The notes under the pieces: generated by a model
Told to the model about the DNA's origin: nothing
The model's input: the letters and a program-made list of their open reading frames with translations, nothing else
Databases searched by the model: none
Assembly: GCA_034440575.1 (NCBI GenBank)
Contig: JAOTOL010001149.1
Coordinates: 227,001-291,000, forward strand
Source of the DNA: Imbricaverruca yamaguchii
Lineage: Eukaryota; Arthropoda; Thecostraca; Neoverrucidae
DNA length: 64,000 nucleotides
Reading direction: 5' to 3'
Position numbers and translations under genes: made by a program
Part shown: one piece after another, positions 58,280-64,000 of the stretch
Position numbering within the stretch: the stretch's first letter is position 1
How the letters are laid out: each line of letters opens with the position of its first letter

Positions 58280-58684
58280 TTAGTTTGATCTGTCATGGTC
58301 TGTGGTTTCCCACATCTTCTTATTGCTATTGCTCAAACTTAATGCTGCATTTGCATAGCGCCAATATTCAGGTGCATACCTGCTAATGCTTAAAGCCCTC
58401 CTGAATATGGCACCTGGAGGAACTGCTAAAACTTGCGCAAATTCAGCAAAATTGTGATGTTCAGCATCACGTTTTGCTTCTATATTTGCATTTAATCTCT
58501 GCAATTCATTTTCGATTGGAAGGAACGAGCTAGATTTAGTTGCCTTTTTCCATGCAACGTAATGGTCGAAATGATAAATTTCAAGAAGGTGGTGGAGAAC
58601 TTCCTCCTGGTCCCCGCTTTGGCCATACGCAATTAGAGGCGAAATAAATATAGACATATAGCTGAGGTTTGTACTAGCACGCAC
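58280..58684 (-). other. 134-codon open frame of protein-like composition, unknown
   Basis: This minus-strand frame has an even amino-acid composition, including YHFDHYVAWKKA, ENELQRLNANIEAKRDAEHH and YAPEYWRYANAALSL. That is unlike the repeat-driven frames elsewhere. I do not recognise a family. It is not flanked by obvious splice sites. It may be a fragment of a mobile-element protein or a chance frame in AT-rich DNA. Confidence 0.3.
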
Positions 58685-59480
58685 ATCTCCTTTGATCTTG
58701 CAACACGCTTGGATAACAGGCCAGGTAAGGCTAACTCATTCCAGCTCCTACCCTCTGTGATTATGAATGAAGCCGAATGCTAAGTTGAGGGTCTCATGCA
58801 GCCAACAGAAACATCAATTGGAGCGGCCAGGTCTGCTCCACTCGGCCCACGCGCTTTGAGGAAGCTAATTAGTGCTCGTTAGCATAGTCCTTTACGACAG
58901 ATGCACAGTTGGACGATATGAATACGTTGCGGCCGCAAATGCGCGACTGCCTCCTCAACTGACTCGACTGAGGACGCTTCCTTCAGGGCGCCCTTTGAGA
59001 CAAAAAGTGATCCTTTCAGATGCTCTTCCATCCATCCATGCTCTTCCGTGCATCAAATTTTCAACTGGAGGCGGCTCTCCGAGGAAATGTATCCTCCCAT
59101 TAAAATTTAATTCGCCTTTGGTTGACAGTCGTCATCTCCGCGAACCTGAGCTTGGCAGGCCTCTTGCATGTCTGCATTGGACACATTCGTTCATCTTCCA
59201 TGCTTCTGAAAGTGCTAGGACGGAAAAGTCTGGCTTCCATGGTTCCATTCCTGATCTTCTTTCTTTTATTCTTCTCGCGTCCATGTGTGGTGTCGAATGC
59301 AAAAAGGCCGAAAGCGAAACAACACCGAGTGGAATAGCGACAATAGTATCCAGAAATATCACGGATTCGTAGAGTGTCGAATTGAATAATTTTGGAAACC
59401 TAGCCTAAAGAGACACTTGTGCATGAAGAGCAAACCAACCAAACCAATAATAACACAATCTAATCTATAAACGTTTTCTT
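58685..59480. other. Unassigned; one 166-codon plus-strand frame
   Basis: The frame 58872-59372 (plus) has no recognised motif, and its minus strand is also partly open. No repeat was found. Confidence 0.3.
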
Positions 59481-59499
59481 TGGGTGAGGTTTTCACCTG

Positions 59500-59800
59500 T
59501 ATTCCACTGCCCGCTATTGCAGTCCTCTAATTTCCGACTATTGTTCGCCGTTATTCCATTCGACGTCATATCACTTTGGACATTGCTATATTGGACCCTA
59601 TCCCAAGTTCGATCTTGTTCCATTCGACACTGGTCCAACCGTCGTACCCCACATTTCTATTGGACCTTATTCAATTTCAAGCTATTCCACATTCAACCAC
59701 ATTTCGTTCGACACTCCTCCACTTAGCAACCTTGTTCCATACGACCTTACTCCATTCGGCTTTATTCCGCATCCGAGCTAGTTCCGCTCGACACTAGTCT
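59500..59800. repeat. Degenerate short tandem, TTATTCCATTCGAC type
   Basis: About a dozen diverged units of roughly 20-25 bases share TTCCATTCGACnTT or TTGGACCnTATTC. They are old enough that no exact period survives. The two small plus-strand frames are repeat-derived. Confidence 0.6.
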
Positions 59801-60269
59801 GCCTCCCCACTCTTCGTTGTTTTCGTCGGCACTTAGCATAATGTCGCCCCACTTTAGTTGGCGGGACCAGTCGCGACCTCGGCAATCTAACACGAGCCTG
59901 AGCCGCCACCGCGTGATGCGAGTGAACAGCAGCGGCGCATGTGTCCCGCCGAATTATCTTCTTTTATGTAAGAAGAAGAAAATCTGTTTTTAATAAAAAC
60001 AGATAGTTCAGAAGATTACTCATAAATTGCTCCACTACTCTTAAGAAGTAGTTGCGCTTCCCAGGGGTGAAGGGGCACCCGCCTTCTGGGCGAGATCCAT
60101 GGGTGCCTTGCAGGCGACCTCCCTGATGGGCAGAGATATAACCGAGGAAATAATGAAAATGCCTCTAACACGCATTAGACACATATCGTGTGAAAAGGGT
60201 CCTCGCGACCTGAAGACGTCTACCCTGAGGGCTGGCAAAGGCCGTGAAGACAAGAGAGGACCCGCCCTA

Positions 60270-60870
60270 GAGCTCTAATGCCTATATCAGCTAGAAAGAG
60301 CGTTCTCAGCTGGAATGGGCCGCTGGCAGCTGGATAATGAACAGGGCACCGGAGGGTCAGAGAACGCTGGGATGTTCCTTGGGTTTGAAAGGGCCCCTGG
60401 CCAATGAACAGGACCCATAATAGCTGAAGAAGACTAGTGAGGGTCCATCTCAGTGCTGAAATGAGAGCAAGACAGGATGAAAACTTTGATGAGCACCTAC
60501 AAGCAGGAGAGGGCCCTGCAGGATGAAAAGGATCTCGTGAGATTCAGATAGGACTATACTAGGATTACTCTGAGGTTGAGAGCGGACCCCATTCGATGAA
60601 CACGGACCCCTGGGAGGTAAACAAAATTTCCTGTTGGCTGTCGAGTGAGGTGAGAAATACTGAAAGCCAGACTCTGTGCTATAATGTTTTTGAAACAATA
60701 ATACCTCTCGATAACTAGGAATGACACTTCGCAGCTTGAGAGGGCCCTTCAGGGACAGCAGAGCCCCCAGGGATATGAGCAGAGTTCCTAAGGCCAACGG
60801 TAGTTGTGATCAATACTGAGGGCCCCTTTGAAGCTAGACAGACTGTCAAGGACTGAGATGGTCTCCGCTA
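60270..60870. repeat. Degenerate tandem rich in GAGAGGGCCC / GGACCCC motifs
   Basis: Diverged units of about 30-35 bases recur with (A/G)GGGCCCCTG, followed by TGAA and GGACC. Unit borders are blurred. No coding signal is supported here. Confidence 0.5.
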
Positions 60871-61915
60871 GAATTCACTTTTCATTTTGAAGAAGCATGA
60901 TGGTGTTGAAAAAAACGCAACAATATGGCCCCACCAAAGTCGCAACCAAGGGAGGAGGGATCAAGAATGCTTGGCCATTAGCAAATATCAGTCAGGCGCC
61001 ACGAGCGGCATGGCACCGGTGGCGCCGCTCTGGTGGTAGGTTTGTGAAGGAACACCACCAGAATGAGCCTGCTATGTTTAACGCTATATTATAGTATCCG
61101 GAGATGGTGCAAGCAATTTCCAATGGGCAAATTTGAACAACTTTGAAATTTGTTCTCTAATGATGTGCAGATCGTAATATTATCAAATTATTTAATCCTG
61201 TCACTTCGCCTTCAAAGTCAAATGGATGAAATTGGTCATGCAGCATCTTGTAATATAACGGTCGTACACCTTTTCTGTGATGCGCTGTCAATTTCGAATT
61301 TCTTAACTAAGCTAAAACCGAACGTGCTACATCTTGATATCATCATGAATAACTTCTATGAAGTTTTAACCCTGCCATTTTTCACTCAATTATACGATTT
61401 TTGTCCGAAAGTGTCGCATTGTATCACTTTTAATTGTATATCACATCCTATGCATTATACAATTACTTTCCAATGGTTTCAAGGAAGCCGGCGTGAAATC
61501 AGCTGCCTTCTGGTGCCATACTCGACTACTTTTATAGATACATAGCCCTGTAATTTTTCACCTTTTGACATAAAGTTTTAATGCATTATTGAGGTTGTGG
61601 CATGGTTCGATGCACTTCAAACGCCAGCATTGGCTGCCCAGAAGATCCGTAGGGCCGCCGAACGGCGGCATAGGCAAAACTAAAGTTCCTACCTTGATCA
61701 ATACCAAGTAATATCGGCTCTGTTACTCCAAAATGGCGTAAGAGAAACTATCGGTTCTCGATTCATTCTTGCCATTCCACGCCCATAAACGTAGTGTTAT
61801 AAAACAATATCGAGGGAACCTGTCTGCTTGAACTCCAATGGTGGCGGAATTAATTACAGGCACATCGTCCATCGTTTAAAATATAAAAATATGCATCCAA
61901 CTTCGGGGCGGGGTC
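60871..61915. other. Unassigned sequence; one 131-codon plus-strand frame
   Basis: The frame 61150-61545 is open but AT-rich and has no recognised motif. No repeats recognised. Confidence 0.3.
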
Positions 61916-61917
61916 TA

Positions 61918-62764
61918 GTAACCCGTCCCGTCTCGGGGGGGGGGGGGGGTCTTCAACCGCTCCCCTCATGTTTTTCGCTGATAGTGGACGAACGGCGCGC
62001 GGCAGCGCGCCCAAATTTGGAATACCTTTTCCACATCAATTTGTCATGCTTTTTCAAAATTTAGAAGTCAGGTCGTCTGGGGTCAACGAGTTAGTCAAGG
62101 TCAAGTGAGGTCATCTCCAAAAAAGTTCAACCAGCCGTCACGCTTTAACGGATACAGCTATTTTAATGAAACTTCCAGTGTTTGCTCATCTTTAGGAATG
62201 GAAGAAAACGTATGAGTGGAATGTTTCGTTGTTTTTCGTTTTTGACAACATATATATTTTGCGTATTTGCCAGGTTACAGTTCAAATAGTGGATTCTGGC
62301 ACAAGTAAGCATTTTTATTAGGGCAAATTTACTTCCAACAAAGTTTTTTATCCGTCTGCTGTACCCATTGGAAAGGGAAAATTATAGAAAACTTGAAAAC
62401 TCAAAATTTTTTAATTTAACAAAATAAAAAATAAATGTTTGGGAGGCCAAAGAAAAATTACTGCCCTGGCCGATTTCGCCGTCCTTTTCCCATTACAATT
62501 TTTTTCTCATATATCCCCAAAATGAACTCCCCAGAGCCAAAAACATAATGTAAGTCGTGAAAAGTCGTGAAAGTCTAGCCCACCTGGTGACGTCACTGTT
62601 GGGGGAAATTATTTTGGGATTGGACCCGGACCCTACTAGTCGAGCGCTTTCCGATGACACCTCTTTCGTTCTCCTGCGATGCTTAGTTTGGATTTTAGAG
62701 GGGCTGCTAACCGCCCCCCTCGAGACGGGGTGTGAGGATCTGACCGGAAAGACGGCGCGGGCTA
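61918..62764 (-). mobile_element. TTAA MITE, family C copy 3 (inverted)
   Basis: Reverse-complement copy of 8010-8854 and 43082-43940. The G-run with CTTCAACCGCTCCCC lies just inside 61921-61970. The TCAACGAGTTAGTCAAGGTCA/AGTGAGGTCA cluster is at 62080-62115, and the other terminus (CGCGCCGTCTTTCCGG, reading inward on the minus strand) is near 62764. Both TTAA ends have mutated (GTAA and CTAA). Confidence 0.75.
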
Positions 62765-64000
62765 ACGTCCAGGGAATGGCTCCGGGCCCGACTGCCATCC
62801 ATGGTGATCGGTCGGCGGTGAACCGCGAGTGATGCTGCCGGCGGCCTGCGTGCCTATCGCGTATGCTTAGCAGATTACAGCTCCAGAAGACTGTTCGCAA
62901 GGTAACAATTTGTGTAATATAACATTGTAAGTGAAGACAATACTGAAATATGAAGGTAAGTCAGCTTTAATCGATGCACTTCGCAATGTATTTTATGGAA
63001 ACGGAGTTTAATACGTCGTAGCTATATTCATTGTACACACAATAGAGAGAATCCGGACCAGCTTGTCGCTGGCGCATATTTCAAAGTTCTTCAATGACAT
63101 CAGGACCCGGCCTATTATCTTTATTTACTGGAGATCCCTCCGATGCCCGCATTAACATTGCGGCTGCAATGCTAAGCCAGTGGCACAGACATGTCATGTG
63201 CTATTGCATGGGACATGATCTCCTGAGTGTTAATGTGGACCACGAACCCACTAAGTTCACTGTTCTTCGTAAACCCTAGCACATTCAACGATTGCTGCGC
63301 TTCGACGGGATGCTAATTTTAAGCCTTCGGTTCCGACGACTTCTGCCAATCGCCGAGCAACTGAGATTCTCGATTCTTTCACCAAGTCATGGGTTACTGG
63401 GGGAGCAGGTCCGGCGGGTCAAGCCCGGCCGCCGACACCGGGCGCAGCCGGTGCCGCAGCTGCCGGGAAGGATCCCAATGGACAGCCATCGATCGCCTCG
63501 AACGGGCCGGTTTGCACGTGATAAATTGGCTCCGATACGGGACTATTACGCGGCAAGACAGCAGAGGGACGAGACTCCGTCACAGCGCTCCTGGGACGCC
63601 ACTCAGATGAATGGATGCGTCACATGGGCAGCCCGTAAGATGCGATGAGCCCCATGGGAGTGCGACTTCAAGCGAGCCTCACCGATGGATAAACATGGTG
63701 TCTAGAGACTCACATACGAAGGAATTCGGGGGCAAGTGAACTTCATGATTGGTGACGTAGAACACCATGTCGTTTGTACAAGTTACAACAAGTTTGAAAC
63801 CATTCTATTAATATCACTTAATATTTATTTTCGTACAGTAAATGCTCCCGCTCTCGAATCAGTGATTTGTTATTTGTTCGGCAATATTCGCCAAATATGC
63901 GATCGCAACGCGCCAGATTATTGACTGTTTTTTCATAACAGATATCAATGATGAATGCGTCCTGGACTTGTGGATCCACATCAACTGCTCCGAAAATATT
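62765..64000. other. Unassigned sequence at window end
   Basis: A GC-rich patch at 63405-63640 is open on the plus strand (118 codons from 63292) without a recognised domain. Nothing Ig-like with splice signals was seen on the minus strand. Confidence 0.35.

Overview
This window looks like eukaryotic, probably arthropod, genomic DNA; a crustacean is my guess. It has no prokaryotic features. Most of it is repeats and transposon remains, with one recognisable host gene in scattered exons on the minus strand. The arthropod call rests on that gene, which has the Ig-Ig-Ig-FN3 plan of lachesin/klingon/DIP-type neuronal adhesion proteins, and on the retroelements. Most long open frames here are simple-sequence or minisatellite artefacts.

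Host gene: six exons at 57101-56877, 53361-53240, 47267-47117, 32031-31934, 31634-31454 and 28315-28188 (minus strand) join with consistent phases (1,0,1,0,1,0). They encode half of Ig1, all of Ig2 and Ig3, and half of an FN3 domain. The signal-peptide end and the second half of FN3 were not found. Introns run from 299 bp to about 15 kb and are full of minisatellites and MITEs. In two exons the 3' end has been tandemly duplicated together with its splice donor (69-bp units after the Ig1 exon, 80-bp units after the second Ig2 exon).

Layout. 1-8000: microsatellites, a GA-rich tract, and two decayed non-LTR retrotransposons (3908-5600 plus, 7494-6361 minus). 8010-10174: two TTAA-ended MITEs. 10300-16915: a large foldback-like palindrome. 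It has outer arms A/A', nearly identical inner arms B/B' of equal length (569 bp), and a core of 635-bp units in head-to-head orientation. A 16-bp tandem array lies on each side in the same direction. Ten copies of the palindrome TGACCTSAGGTCA lie inside it. The right arm alone carries a 1.3-kb GC-rich insert with its own inverted ends and a frameshifted protein-coding fragment. 16900-18300: retrotransposon gag fragment (minus) next to a 35-bp minisatellite. 18955-28000: MITEs and minisatellites. 28188-57101: the Ig/FN3 gene with its repeat-filled introns. 57102-64000: mostly unassigned, ending with another TTAA MITE.

Three MITE families (about 0.85-1.1 kb, seven copies) share one architecture: TTAA ends, a C-rich TIR start, a GC-rich subterminal hairpin and many AGGTCA hexamers. 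The strongest leads for something undescribed are the splice-donor-linked exon-end duplications, the foldback element with its captured gene fragment and regular nuclear-receptor-like palindromes, and the shared design of the TTAA MITEs.
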